64,000 nt of DNA from Rufibacter glacialis (GCF_008271745.1 NZ_VKKZ01000019.1:124001-188000), one strand, 5' to 3'. Positions 54,123-62,364 are shown, counted from the first letter of the stretch. Notes: generated by a model from the letters alone, not told the origin. Numbers and translations are program-made.

Positions 54123-55954
54123 AGTATTTAGAAGGCCGCAAATACGTAATACAAGCAATTTTCTTAGCGATAGGTGCGGTTTATCTCATCAAGCTTTTCT
54201 ATATCCAGGTCCTGGACGACAGCTACAAGACGGCTGCTGAAAGCAATGCCATGCGCCGGGTGGTGCAGTATCCGTTCAGGGGCCTGGTCTATGACCGGCA
54301 CGGGGCGCTGCTGGTAGAAAACACGCCCGTGTATGACTTGATGGTGGTGCCCAAAGAGGCCAAAGCCATTGACACCCTCAAATTCTGCCAACTGGTAGGC
54401 CTTTCCCTGCCCGAGTACCGGGAGAAGATCACCGCCGCCAAGAAATACTCCTACGTGAAGCCCTCGCCGTTCCTGCAACGGCTTACCAACACAGAGTTCG
54501 CCGCCATCCAAGACAACCTGGTAGATTTTCCGGGGTTCTACATCAATGCCCGTACCGTGCGCAGTTACCCGCACAGCAGTCTGGCCCACGCGTTGGGCTA
54601 CATTGGCGAGATCAACCCCAGACAGCTGGAAGACACCACCTACCGCGGGTACCGCCAGGGCGATTATCTGGGGATCAGCGGGTTGGAGCGGGAGTATGAG
54701 CAGTACCTGATGGGCAAGCGCGGGGTGAAGTACACCATGGTGAACGTGCGGGGCATTGAGAAGGGCTCCTTCAAAGACGGCGCCTATGACACCCTCTCGG
54801 TGGCCGGTCAGAACCTGGTCACCACCATAGACCTGAAACTGCAGCAGTACGCAGAGAAGCTCATGGAGGGGAAGATAGGAAGCGTGGTGGCCATTGAGCC
54901 CAGTACCGGTGAAATTCTGTCGCTTGTCTCGGCCCCGTACTATGATCCTTCCCAGCTCACCGGAAAGGAACTGGGCAACAACTACATGAAGCTGCTGCGG
55001 GACCCGGTCAAGCCTTTGTTTAACCGGCCGCTCATGGCTACCTACCCGCCTGGGTCTATCTTCAAACTGGCCCAGGCGCTTATTGCCATGCAGGAAGGTG
55101 TACTCACCGCTGACACTGGTTACCCCTGTAACTGGTCCATGGTGAAGTGTTCGCACCGGCACGCGTACCCGGCCAACCTGGGCATTGCCATTGAGCAGTC
55201 GTGCAACCCCTATTTTTACCAGGTGTTCCGTTCCGTGGTGAACAAAGGCCGGTCGGCGAACGTCTATGAAGATGCCCACCTGGGCCTGGATATCTGGAAG
55301 AAGCACATCCAGACCTTTGGGTTTGCGACGCAGCTGGGAGTGGATCTGCCTAATGAGAAGAAGGGCATGATGCCTAATTCCCAGTTCTATGACAAAATAT
55401 ACGGCCCCAAGGGCTGGAAATACCCTACTATCTATTCGGTGAGTTTAGGGCAGGGCGAAACCGGGGTGACACCTCTACAGATGGCCAATTTTGCGGCCAT
55501 TGTGGCCAACCGCGGGTTCTTCTACACGCCCCACATTGTGCGTTCGGTAGGCGAGAAGGGAAAACCGCTGCCCGAGTACTCCGTGAAGCGCTATACCTCG
55601 GTGCACCCGCGGCACTTTCCGGCGGTGGTAGAGGGCATGCAGCGTGTGGTGGAGTCGGGTACGGCCCGTTACGCCAGCCTGAGCCACATTGGGGTCACCA
55701 TCTGCGGCAAGACGGGCACGGTGCAGAACCCGCACGGCAAGGACCACTCGGTGTTCATCGCCTTCGCGCCCAAAGAAAATCCTAAGATCGCCATTGCGGT
55801 GTACGTGGAGAACGCGGGCGGCGGGGCGGTGGCGGCAGCGCCCATGGCCAGCCTCATGGTAGAGAAATACCTTACTGATACCATCAAGACAGCCGGCCGC
55901 AAGCGCTGGGAAAATGACATGATTACTGGGGCCTTCTACAAATGGGGGAAATAG
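54119..55954 (+). CDS. mrdA: penicillin-binding protein 2 (elongasome transpeptidase)
   Basis: 611 residues. An N-terminal membrane anchor (about 8-30), then the PBP dimerisation domain with YPFRGLVYDRHGALLVEN, and the transpeptidase domain with the catalytic SxxK in YPPGSIFKLAQ (near 313), and KTG in CGKTGTVQNPHG (near 530). It cross-links peptidoglycan during side-wall growth. It is coupled to mreD by an ATGA overlap and followed by rodA after 7 bp. Confidence 0.95.
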   Translation: MKYLEGRKYVIQAIFLAIGAVYLIKLFYIQVLDDSYKTAAESNAMRRVVQYPFRGLVYDRHGALLVENTPVYDLMVVPKEAKAIDTLKFCQLVGLSLPEYREKITAAKKYSYVKPSPFLQRLTNTEFAAIQDNLVDFPGFYINARTVRSYPHSSLAHALGYIGEINPRQLEDTTYRGYRQGDYLGISGLEREYEQYLMGKRGVKYTMVNVRGIEKGSFKDGAYDTLSVAGQNLVTTIDLKLQQYAEKLMEGKIGSVVAIEPSTGEILSLVSAPYYDPSQLTGKELGNNYMKLLRDPVKPLFNRPLMATYPPGSIFKLAQALIAMQEGVLTADTGYPCNWSMVKCSHRHAYPANLGIAIEQSCNPYFYQVFRSVVNKGRSANVYEDAHLGLDIWKKHIQTFGFATQLGVDLPNEKKGMMPNSQFYDKIYGPKGWKYPTIYSVSLGQGETGVTPLQMANFAAIVANRGFFYTPHIVRSVGEKGKPLPEYSVKRYTSVHPRHFPAVVEGMQRVVESGTARYASLSHIGVTICGKTGTVQNPHGKDHSVFIAFAPKENPKIAIAVYVENAGGGAVAAAPMASLMVEKYLTDTIKTAGRKRWENDMITGAFYKWGK

Positions 55955-55961
55955 TGGATTT

Positions 55962-57242
55962 ATGATGCGGACTTCCTATAAAATCACCCGAAACATTGAC
56001 TGGGTCACCATTGGACTTTACGGGCTCATGGTCACCCTGGGCTGGATGAACATCTACGCCGCCGTGTACAACCCAGAGCACGTGACCAGCATCTTTGACT
56101 TTAGCCTCAACTCCGGGAAGCAGCTGGCCTGGATTGGTACCTCCATTGTCATCATCATCATGCTGTTTGCCATTGACTACAAGGCCTATGACTCTTTGGC
56201 GTACGGTATTTACTGGTTTGTGATCCTGGTCTTGCTGGGCACCCTGCTGTTGGCTTCGCCGATCAAAGGCTCCCGTTCCTGGCTCGTGATCACGGAGACC
56301 GTGCGGTTGCAGCCCGCTGAGTTCGCCAAGTTCGCCACGGCGCTGGCGGTTTCCAGGTTTATGAGCAACATCAACCTGCGGCAACAGAACTGGAAAGACC
56401 AGGCCAAGCTGGCGGGGCTGGCGTTGTTGCCGCCCATTATCATCATCCTGCAGAACGAGACGGGCTCAGCATTGGTGTTTGCGGCCTTTACCCTGGCTTT
56501 TTTCCGGGAGGGCATGTCACCGTTGATCCTGATCATTGGGGCGGTGGCGGTCTTTGTGTTCATTCTTACGCTCCTGATTCCGCAGTGGTACCTGGTGGGT
56601 ATTCTCACGGTGCTCATGGGGGCTTACCTTTGGTTTAACTTCCATCGGATCAAGCGGTATTTGCCCACGTATGTGGGCGTATGGGCCGCGATACTGGTGG
56701 TGGTGTTCAGCGTGAGCTACTTCGTGGATAACGTGTTGCAGCCGCACCAGCAGAACCGGATCAAGGTGTTGGTAGACCCTGAGATTGACCCGCTGGGCGT
56801 AGGCTGGAACGTGACCCAATCCAAGATCGCTATCGGGTCGGGCGGGCTGTTGGGCAAAGGGTTTCTGGAAGGCACCCAAACCAAGTTCGACTTCGTGCCG
56901 GAGCAAAGCACCGACTTTATCTTCTGTACCGTGGGCGAGGAACACGGCTGGATTGGCAGTGTGATCATTGTGGCGCTCTTCATGGCGCTCTTGCTGCGCA
57001 TTGTTTTCGTGGCCGAACGGCAACGCTCCGTCTTTGGCCGCACCTACGGCTACTGCGTGGCCTCCATCATTTTCTTCCATTTCCTGGTGAACGTGGGCAT
57101 GACCATCGGGCTGGCCCCGGTGGTGGGTATTCCGCTGCCATTCTTCAGCTACGGAGGTTCCTCGCTGTGGTCATTCACCATTCTGCTGTTCATCCTGCTG
57201 GCCATTGACGCCCACCGCAAACTGGACCTGGGCCGGGGGTAA
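55962..57242 (+). CDS. rodA: SEDS peptidoglycan glycosyltransferase RodA
   Basis: 426 residues with about ten transmembrane helices. SEDS signatures: GSRSWLVITETVRLQPAEFAK, LQNETGSALVF, and the periplasmic loop plus APVVGIPLPFFSYGGSSLWS near the C-terminus. It polymerises glycan strands with PBP2. It has a longer loop around residues 225-290 than E. coli RodA (370 residues). Last gene of the operon. Confidence 0.96.
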   Translation: MMRTSYKITRNIDWVTIGLYGLMVTLGWMNIYAAVYNPEHVTSIFDFSLNSGKQLAWIGTSIVIIIMLFAIDYKAYDSLAYGIYWFVILVLLGTLLLASPIKGSRSWLVITETVRLQPAEFAKFATALAVSRFMSNINLRQQNWKDQAKLAGLALLPPIIIILQNETGSALVFAAFTLAFFREGMSPLILIIGAVAVFVFILTLLIPQWYLVGILTVLMGAYLWFNFHRIKRYLPTYVGVWAAILVVVFSVSYFVDNVLQPHQQNRIKVLVDPEIDPLGVGWNVTQSKIAIGSGGLLGKGFLEGTQTKFDFVPEQSTDFIFCTVGEEHGWIGSVIIVALFMALLLRIVFVAERQRSVFGRTYGYCVASIIFFHFLVNVGMTIGLAPVVGIPLPFFSYGGSSLWSFTILLFILLAIDAHRKLDLGRG

Positions 57243-57246
57243 GGCG

Positions 57247-57295
57247 TATCAGGTAGCTAGTAGCTAGTAGCTAGTAGCAAGTATCAGGTAGCAAG
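57247..57295. repeat. short tandem repeat GTAGCTA after rodA
   Basis: TAGCTAG-type 7-base units are repeated about four times (CAGGTAGCTAGTAGCTAGT onward), followed by a second CAGGTAGCAAG. Likely a slippage-prone microsatellite in non-coding DNA. Confidence 0.7.
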
Positions 57296-57309
57296 ATGAA
57301 GTCTTTTTG

Positions 57310-57341
57310 GAGGCAGTTTTAAGGAAAACAGGTTGAAAACG
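57310..57341. repeat. family A palindrome after rodA
   Basis: GAGGCAGTTTTAA and GGAAAACAGGTTGAAAACG. Confidence 0.6.
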
Positions 57342-57353
57342 AAAGGCATGGAT

Positions 57354-57388
57354 AGACACTCGTAGGACCTCCGGACACTACGAGGTCT
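57354..57388. repeat. family B repeat, copy 2 (minus orientation)
   Basis: Exact reverse complement of 57532-57566 over 35 bp; the two copies bound a 143-bp stretch without a gene. Confidence 0.85.
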
Positions 57389-57531
57389 GCCGAGTTATTA
57401 AAGGTCTACCTTGCCGCTAACCTTCGCTTCAGCTTGGCTTTGCTTATTCGTATACTCGTCGACTAAACCAAAGCAGCTAATCCAAGACATCGTAGTGGTT
57501 CCAGGCCCTACAACCATATCAAGTACATCAA

Positions 57532-57566
57532 AGACCTCGTAGTGTCCGGAGGTCCTACGAGTGTCT
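57532..57566. repeat. family B repeat, copy 3 (reference copy)
   Basis: A 35-bp unit: AGACCTCGTAG, centre TGTCCGGAGGTC, CTACGAGTGTCT. The arms pair imperfectly and the centre contains the palindrome TCCGGA. Other copies are at 48350, 57354 and 60816; a half unit (CGCTACGAGGTC) is at 57811-57823. Confidence 0.85.
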
Positions 57567-57585
57567 ACCCCAGTTACCATCTTTT

Positions 57586-57616
57586 CGGTCCCATTTTCTC
57601 AAAAATAGCCCTGAAA
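57586..57616. repeat. family A palindrome, 57.6 kb
   Basis: CGGTCCCATTTTCTC and AAAAATAGCCCTGAAAC; directly follows a family B copy by 19 bp. The rest of 57617-57860 shows no gene. Confidence 0.5.
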
Positions 57617-57860
57617 CAACTCAGCCAACTGAGCAATCAAGGTTTACCAGCAGAAAAGTTTACTTGCCAAAGCGCACTATAGCGGGGAGTTGGATCCGTG
57701 GCTAAGGGCATAGGAAAGGCAAGGCCCAGAAGTAAATCCGCGCCATAGAAGGCGATAGGCTAAAGAAAAAAGAGGAGCAATTATAAGATCGGCGCTCACA
57801 GGTTCTCTCAACGCTACGAGGTCTTTTCTATCAACTGAGAAACTTTGCTGCCAAAGCCTT

Positions 57861-57907
57861 AAATGCAAAACGCCCGCCTCTTCTTTAGAGGCGGGCGTTT
57901 TGCATTT
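57861..57907 (-). terminator. strong 21-bp-stem terminator
   Basis: AAATGCAAAACGCCCGCCTC(T) pairs perfectly with 57887-57907 around the loop TCTTT. The stem ends in A/T runs on both sides, so it can work in both directions. It lies 27 bp past the stop of the minus-strand gene at 57935. Confidence 0.9.
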
Positions 57908-57934
57908 GTTTTGAGAGAAAGACACTTAATAAGC

Positions 57935-58996
57935 TTACGCGAATTTGCGCTCTATGAGCCGGGTCAGTTTCTGTACATGGTCTTCCTTCTTGCTCCAGTT
58001 GTACTTGCTGCCTACTTCTTGCACCAGGTATTGCTTGGCCTGGTCTGGGCTTTGGTACTCATCCAGTTGCTTGATCACAGCGTGGTAGGCCATGTTGTCG
58101 CCCTCAAACAGTTCATTGATGAAAGAGAACCGTTGGTTGATGGAGATCGCCTCTTTCAGTGAGCCAATTTTCTGCTCTTGGTTGCGATCTACAAAATTGG
58201 TATTGGCCGGCTGTTTCAGGCGCTCGTTCAGGGTGGGTTTCTGCTCTATGGTGTAGCGCTCGTTCAGCTTAGGCTCGGCGTGCAGCGTGGGCCGGAAGCT
58301 AGGCTGCGGGGAAGCCACATGGGTACTCACCGCTGGCATTGGCGCCGGGGCCGGGGCGGCCACCACCGGGAACAGATCCTCTACCCGCAGCGGCTGCAAT
58401 TCATTGAACCGGCCCACCAGTTCATCCACTGATATGCGTTCGGTCTCGTGTTCGGCCAGGAAGCGGTTTAGCTTGGGAATCACCTGGTGACGGTCAAAGC
58501 TGCTGTCAGAGGCCAGGTGGTCCAGGAACTGGCGGTACACGTCTTTGTCGAGGTCCTGGTACTTAAGGCTGTCCTGCAGCTTTGGCACGGTGAGGTCATC
58601 CATGCGCATGAACTTCTCCTCAAACACCGCCACTGGTTCCAGCACGCAGCGCAACGTGTCTTGGATGGCTTTGAGCAGAAGAGGTTCAAAATGCGGGCGC
58701 TTGATGGAGATCTTGCGTGACAGCACGTTCATGAACTGCACCAGGGCATCCTTCACCTCAGGGTGCTCAAAATCAAAGTATGGGCTACGCAGGTTGGCCA
58801 TCTCATGGTTCCAGAGCGTGAGCAGCTCTCTGATCATGTACAGGTTCACCTGCTTTATAGGAGTGAAGGAAATCAGTTGTTGGGCAGTAACGTTCTCATG
58901 GTGAGCAAAGTGCTCTTCGCTGAGGCGTTGGGCAAGGGCCTGGCTGTACTGCGCCAGGCGTATTTGATTATATTTGTCTTTCATTGGCGGGAGCAT
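57935..58996 (-). CDS. hypothetical protein, function unknown
   Basis: 353 residues from ATG at 58994-58996 (MLPPMKDKYNQIRLAQYSQAL); an internal ATG at 58984 would give 349. The frame extends upstream only across the ferredoxin gene on the other strand. It is mostly helical and charged, without signal peptide or membrane segment. A Pro/Ala-rich linker (near 235-262, VVAAPAPAPMPAVSTHVA) separates two helical parts; the C-terminal part (IGSLKEAISINQRFSFINELFEGDNMAYHAVI) has the look of a protein-interaction domain. I recognise no named family. Confidence 0.75.
   Translation of the reverse strand: MLPPMKDKYNQIRLAQYSQALAQRLSEEHFAHHENVTAQQLISFTPIKQVNLYMIRELLTLWNHEMANLRSPYFDFEHPEVKDALVQFMNVLSRKISIKRPHFEPLLLKAIQDTLRCVLEPVAVFEEKFMRMDDLTVPKLQDSLKYQDLDKDVYRQFLDHLASDSSFDRHQVIPKLNRFLAEHETERISVDELVGRFNELQPLRVEDLFPVVAAPAPAPMPAVSTHVASPQPSFRPTLHAEPKLNERYTIEQKPTLNERLKQPANTNFVDRNQEQKIGSLKEAISINQRFSFINELFEGDNMAYHAVIKQLDEYQSPDQAKQYLVQEVGSKYNWSKKEDHVQKLTRLIERKFA
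58969..58976 (+). promoter_or_regulatory. ferredoxin gene -7 box inside the neighbouring coding sequence
   Basis: TATATTTG matches TAnnTTTG exactly, 43 bp before the ferredoxin ATG. It lies within the first codons of the divergent gene at 57935-58996. Confidence 0.5.
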
Positions 58997-59018
58997 ACGC
59001 TCGTAAATATAGAGAAAT

Positions 59019-59336
59019 ATGGGCGAATTAACGGTGCAGAATCTAGGGGAACTAGTGGTTAACGTGGCCCCGGGGCAGACGGTTCTGGCCGGTCTGCAAG
59101 CCGCCGGCATTGACTGGATGCACGCCTGCGGGGGCAAGGGCCGCTGTACGTCGTGCCGCATGATCGTGCTGGCCGGGACCGAGAATATTGCCCCCGACAC
59201 CGCACCAGAAACCCGCTTCCGCAACAACGGCCGCCTGAAACCCAATGAGCGCCTCACCTGCCAGGCTACCCTCACTGGTCCGGTCACCTGCCGTGTTCCC
59301 CAACAAACGAAACTGCCGCACATTTCTTATACTTAG
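59019..59336 (+). CDS. [2Fe-2S] ferredoxin
   Basis: 105 residues with cluster ligands Cys37, Cys43 and Cys46 (ACGGKGRCTSC, C-x5-C-x2-C) and a fourth Cys near 83 (ERLTCQATL), the arrangement of adrenodoxin/Isc-type ferredoxins. It is soluble and transfers single electrons. The start is 22 bp from the divergent start of the unknown protein, so the two genes probably share a very compact promoter region. Its redox partner is not known from this window. Confidence 0.92.
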   Translation: MGELTVQNLGELVVNVAPGQTVLAGLQAAGIDWMHACGGKGRCTSCRMIVLAGTENIAPDTAPETRFRNNGRLKPNERLTCQATLTGPVTCRVPQQTKLPHISYT

Positions 59337-59338
59337 GT

Positions 59339-59410
59339 ATTGAATGAGTGAGAGATTGAATGAGTGGGAGATTGAAGGAGTGAATGATTGAGAGATTGAA
59401 TGATTGGGAA
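59339..59410. repeat. family G tandem repeats (TTGAATGA-GAGA units)
   Basis: Units such as GAGAGATTGAATGA recur about four times in imperfect tandem directly after the ferredoxin stop. Inverted versions occur at 59528-59575 and 59652-59690. Confidence 0.7.
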
Positions 59411-59527
59411 TTGGGAATTGGAGGGAGTGAGGCATTTTTAGGCGTGCTGCTGTAGAAAGGCTCTTTGGATTAATCAATATTTTTGAAATTTCTCCCTCTC
59501 CAAATCTTCCAATCAACCTATTCTCCC

Positions 59528-59575
59528 ATTCATTCAATCTCTCCATCAATCAATAGATTGAGAGTCACCGCAATG
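59528..59575. repeat. family G repeat, inverted unit
   Basis: CATTCATTCAATCTCTCC, ATCAATCAATAG and ATTGAGAG; complementary to the tandem block at 59339, so long-range pairing is possible. Confidence 0.6.
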
Positions 59576-59651
59576 GATAACTGTGTGGAAAAATTGTGCA
59601 TTAGGAGAGGGGCCGTGGCTTGTACCTTCGTTGAGTAAGGGAAAGGGAATT

Positions 59652-59690
59652 TCATTCTCTCATTCATTCAATCTCTCAATCATTCAATAG
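59652..59690. repeat. family G repeat, inverted unit immediately before tdk
   Basis: CATTCTCTCATTCATTCA and ATCTCTCAATCATTCAATAG, ending 3 bp before the tdk ATG, so it forms the end of the tdk leader. A near -7 box TACCTTCG is at 59623-59630. Confidence 0.6.
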
Positions 59691-59692
59691 AT

Positions 59693-60286
59693 ATGTTCAT
59701 AGAACCCCGGGTGGGAAACCGCCAACAAACCCATAAGCGCGGTTGGATAGAAGTGATTTGCGGGTCTATGTTCTCAGGGAAGACCGAAGAATTGATCAGG
59801 CGGCTCAACCGGGCCAAGATAGCCAAACAGTGCGTAGAGATTTTCAAACCGGCCATTGACACCCGTTACCATGAGCTGGACGTGGTATCACACAACGCCA
59901 CCGCCATCCGGTCCACGCCCATCCAATTCGCCAACGACATGCTGCTGCTGGGTAGCGGCTGTGATGTGCTGGGCATAGACGAGGCCCAATTCTTTGACGA
60001 GGCCATCACCGAGGTCTGCGTGCAGCTGGCCAACAGCGGGGTGCGCGTGATTGTGGCCGGCCTGGACATGGATTACCTGGGCAAACCCTTCGGACCCATG
60101 CCAGCTCTCATGGGCGTGGCCGAGTACGTGACCAAGGTACACGCCATCTGCGTGCAATGCGGCGACATTGCCTCCTATTCTTTCCGCAAAACCGCCTCCC
60201 AGGAGAAAGTGCTCCTTGGCGAAACAGATTCCTACGAGGCCCGCTGCCGCCACTGCTTCCAGGAAGGCCTGAAAGGAAACTTCTAG
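59693..60286 (+). CDS. tdk: thymidine kinase
   Basis: 197 residues. Walker [16 protein letters not shown], the lid-facing DEAQFF (Walker B), the lasso region, and zinc cysteines in CVQCGD and CRHCF identify a type II thymidine kinase. It phosphorylates thymidine to dTMP for nucleotide salvage. The first 18 residues ([18 protein letters not shown]) precede the conserved core as usual in Bacteroidota. Confidence 0.96.
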   Translation: MFIEPRVGNRQQTHKRGWIEVICGSMFSGKTEELIRRLNRAKIAKQCVEIFKPAIDTRYHELDVVSHNATAIRSTPIQFANDMLLLGSGCDVLGIDEAQFFDEAITEVCVQLANSGVRVIVAGLDMDYLGKPFGPMPALMGVAEYVTKVHAICVQCGDIASYSFRKTASQEKVLLGETDSYEARCRHCFQEGLKGNF

Positions 60287-60334
60287 AAACAGTTCTGAGT
60301 CTATAGTCCTGAGTTAGGATTTCCAAATACGATT

Positions 60335-60363
60335 TATGCCTCCTTTTGGAAAAACTGCCTTAA
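60335..60363. repeat. family A palindrome (degenerate), 3' of tdk
   Basis: TATGCCTCCTTTTGG and AAAAACTGCCTTAA. Confidence 0.4.
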
Positions 60364-60380
60364 TTCGCAACGGCCTTGTT

Positions 60381-60414
60381 CCTTCTCCCTGAGGGAGAAG
60401 GCTAGGATGAGGGG
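60381..60414. repeat. family D palindrome, copy 3
   Basis: CCTTCTCCCTGAGGGAGAAGG then CTAGGATGAGGGG, same type as the copies at 30771 and 30919. Confidence 0.65.
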
Positions 60415-60515
60415 GGAGAAGTTGCAAGGAAGAGAAGCTTTCCCCATGGAACAAAGATTTATTAAGTGAGGACTTGTTTCAAACCAGAAAAGCCCTAATC
60501 CTAGAGCCACCGCTG

Positions 60516-60548
60516 CCCCTCACCCTAGCCCCTCTCCGCGGGAGAGGG
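60516..60548. repeat. family D palindrome, copy 4 (inverted)
   Basis: CCCCTCACCCTAGCC then CCTCTCCGCGGGAGAGG; with the copy at 60381 it forms an inverted pair about 100 bp apart. Confidence 0.65.
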
Positions 60549-60560
60549 AATTTTACTGTT

Positions 60561-60602
60561 TCTATTTTGGGTTTGTTTTTTAGAAAATAGGCCCAAAATA
60601 GG
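60561..60602. repeat. family A palindrome, tdk-rtcB gap
   Basis: CTATTTTGGGTTTGTTTTTT and GAAAATAGGCCCAAAATAG, one of the longest arms in the family. Confidence 0.75.
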
Positions 60603-60693
60603 AAGAAACAACAAAGATTATTGGTACCCTAATCTGTCCCCCATGGACAGGACCTTACAGCAGTAATCAATCCCATTCCACCGTGCCCAACTT

Positions 60694-60722
60694 TACTCGC
60701 TGGCGCGAGCTTCCAGCTCGTG
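60694..60722. repeat. palindromic GC-rich element (GCGAGCTTCCAGCTCG)
   Basis: ACTCGCTGGCGCGAGC then TTCCAGCTCGTG contains the near palindrome GAGCTTCCAGCTC. It is followed at 60759-60778 by a single diverged arm of the family F repeat. Confidence 0.45.
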
Positions 60723-60815
60723 TCCGCACGGATACCTGATTCTCATAAGCTTGCCCATGAGGTCCTTTCAGGATGACAAGGAAGATAAAAGGTGCTATTT
60801 ACTTTCCTATACATA

Positions 60816-60850
60816 AGACCTCGTAGTGTGCGCAGCTCCTACGAGTGTCT
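60816..60850. repeat. family B repeat, copy 4
   Basis: Same arms as the reference copy, but the centre is TGTGCGCAGCTC. The palindrome TCCGGA has become TGCGCA, a paired change that keeps the symmetry. Confidence 0.8.
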
Positions 60851-60860
60851 TTCCCAAATT

Positions 60861-60900
60861 CCTGTTTTCTGCTCATTTCACTAAAAACAGGTGAAAAACG
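60861..60900. repeat. family A palindrome upstream of rtcB
   Basis: CCTGTTTTCTGC and ACTAAAAACAGGTGAAAAACG; it produces the false N-terminal extension of the rtcB frame. Confidence 0.6.
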
Positions 60901-60947
60901 CGGAACGGTTTTCCCGTATAGCCTGTACCACCAACTTTTGTACCGCC

Positions 60948-62171
60948 ATGGCTATCGTGCTCAACAACATCACCGTATTTGGGGAGGAAATCATTGACCA
61001 AAGCGCCATTGACCAAATAAAACGCTGCGTGGGCGAAGAAGACCTGGGCGTGCTCACCGCTGATGCGCACTATGGCTACGCGCACCCTATCGGTGGCGCG
61101 GTGGCCTACAAAAACCACGTCTCGCTCTCAGGGGTAGGCTTTGACATTGGCTGCGGCAACAAGGCCGTCCGCACCGATGTCCTGGCCCAGGACGTGGATA
61201 TTGCCCGGGTCATGAACCAGGTGGTGCGCAGCATCGGGTTTGGCGTGGGGCGGCCCAACCCCAAGCCCATAGACCATCCCGTGCTGGACCACATCGGCAA
61301 AGCCGCCTTCAAACCACAACGGGAACTACGCAAACTGGCCGCCGAGCAGCTGGGCACAGTAGGCAGCGGAAACCACTTCATAGATTTGTTTGCCGACGAG
61401 GAAGGCTATCTCTGGGTGGGCGTGCACTTCGGGTCTAGGGGCTTCGGGCACCGCACCGCCACCGGCTTTATCGCCATGTCACAGGGCCTGGGTTTCTTTG
61501 ACAAGGCCAAGGAAGGCCGCATGGACGGACCGCCCATCCTGTTTGACATCCAGTCGCAGCTGGGCCAGGACTACATTGCTGCCATGTCCTTGGCCGGCGA
61601 GTACGCCTACGCGGGCCGCGACGTGGTGGTGGAAAAGGTACTGAACATCTTGGGCGCCAAGGCCACCGAGGTGGTGCACAACCACCACAACTTCGCGTGG
61701 TTTGAGCGGCACCAGGGCGAGGACTACTGGGTGGTGCGCAAGGGCTGCACGCCGGCGTTCCCCGGGCAGAAAGGCTTTATCGGGGCCAACATGTATGACA
61801 ACTCCGTGATTATTGAGGGGGTGGAAAGCGAGCTATCCGTGCGCGGGCTCTACTCCACGGTGCACGGCGCGGGCCGCCTGCTCAGCCGCCGGGCCGCTGC
61901 CGGCAAGACAAAATGGATGCGCGACAAGAACGGCGTAAAACGCAAAACCGTGGTCTCACCGGGACTGGTGGATTTTGACGCGGTGCAGCAGCGCATGAAG
62001 GCCAAAGGTATTGAACTGCGCGGCGCAGGCGCCGATGAAGCCCCCGAGGCCTATAAGAAACTGGAAGACGTCTTGAAGTACCAGGGCAATACCATCAAGG
62101 TGCTGCACACGCTTCGGCCCCTGGGCGTGGCCATGGCCGGTGAGGATGTGTATGACCCGTACAAGGATTGA
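60948..62171 (+). CDS. rtcB: RtcB-family RNA-splicing ligase
   Basis: 407 residues from ATG 60948 (MAIVLNNITVFGEEIIDQ). Metal and guanylate-site motifs: DAHYGYAHPIGGAVA, GVGFDIGCGNKAVR (metal Cys), LGTVGSGNHFIDLF, GVHFGSRGFGHRTA, VVHNHHNFAWFE and the His nucleophile region TVHGAGRLLSRR. RtcB joins 2',3'-cyclic phosphate and 5'-OH RNA ends with GTP, in RNA repair or tRNA splicing. It carries no archease or RtcA neighbour. The gene stands alone in a repeat-rich setting. Confidence 0.95.
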   Translation: MAIVLNNITVFGEEIIDQSAIDQIKRCVGEEDLGVLTADAHYGYAHPIGGAVAYKNHVSLSGVGFDIGCGNKAVRTDVLAQDVDIARVMNQVVRSIGFGVGRPNPKPIDHPVLDHIGKAAFKPQRELRKLAAEQLGTVGSGNHFIDLFADEEGYLWVGVHFGSRGFGHRTATGFIAMSQGLGFFDKAKEGRMDGPPILFDIQSQLGQDYIAAMSLAGEYAYAGRDVVVEKVLNILGAKATEVVHNHHNFAWFERHQGEDYWVVRKGCTPAFPGQKGFIGANMYDNSVIIEGVESELSVRGLYSTVHGAGRLLSRRAAAGKTKWMRDKNGVKRKTVVSPGLVDFDAVQQRMKAKGIELRGAGADEAPEAYKKLEDVLKYQGNTIKVLHTLRPLGVAMAGEDVYDPYKD

Positions 62172-62185
62172 GCAACCAATCCACC

Positions 62186-62213
62186 TGTAGAGACAAGGCA
62201 CTGCCTTGTCTCC
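62186..62213. repeat. family C palindrome, copy 2 (minus orientation)
   Basis: TGTAGAGACAAGGCA and CTGCCTTGTCTCC; exact reverse complement of 62312-62339, 15 bp after the rtcB stop. Confidence 0.85.
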
Positions 62214-62311
62214 TCCCCGTAACAAACCAACAGCCTTTCGAAATAGTCTTTTAAACGGCAAATGAGAGGACGATGGCTGATGAGGTTATCAGCAGAAGAA
62301 AGGAATGCGCA

Positions 62312-62339
62312 GGAGACAAGGCAGTGCCTTGTCTCTACA
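62312..62339. repeat. family C palindrome, copy 3
   Basis: GGAGACAAGGCAGTGCC then TTGTCTCTACA. With the copy at 62186 it bounds a 98-bp stretch. Confidence 0.85.
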
Positions 62340-62364
62340 TATTTGGTGACCGATTACAGTCAAC

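Noticed and set aside
57354-57566. Inverted family B pair considered as a CRISPR-like or IS end structure
   Set aside because: There are only two units in inverted orientation, with no regular spacers, cas genes or transposase.
57398-57580. 60-codon minus-strand frame and an 82-codon one at 57677-57925
   Set aside because: The first is made largely from a family B repeat, the second runs into a perfect terminator hairpin.
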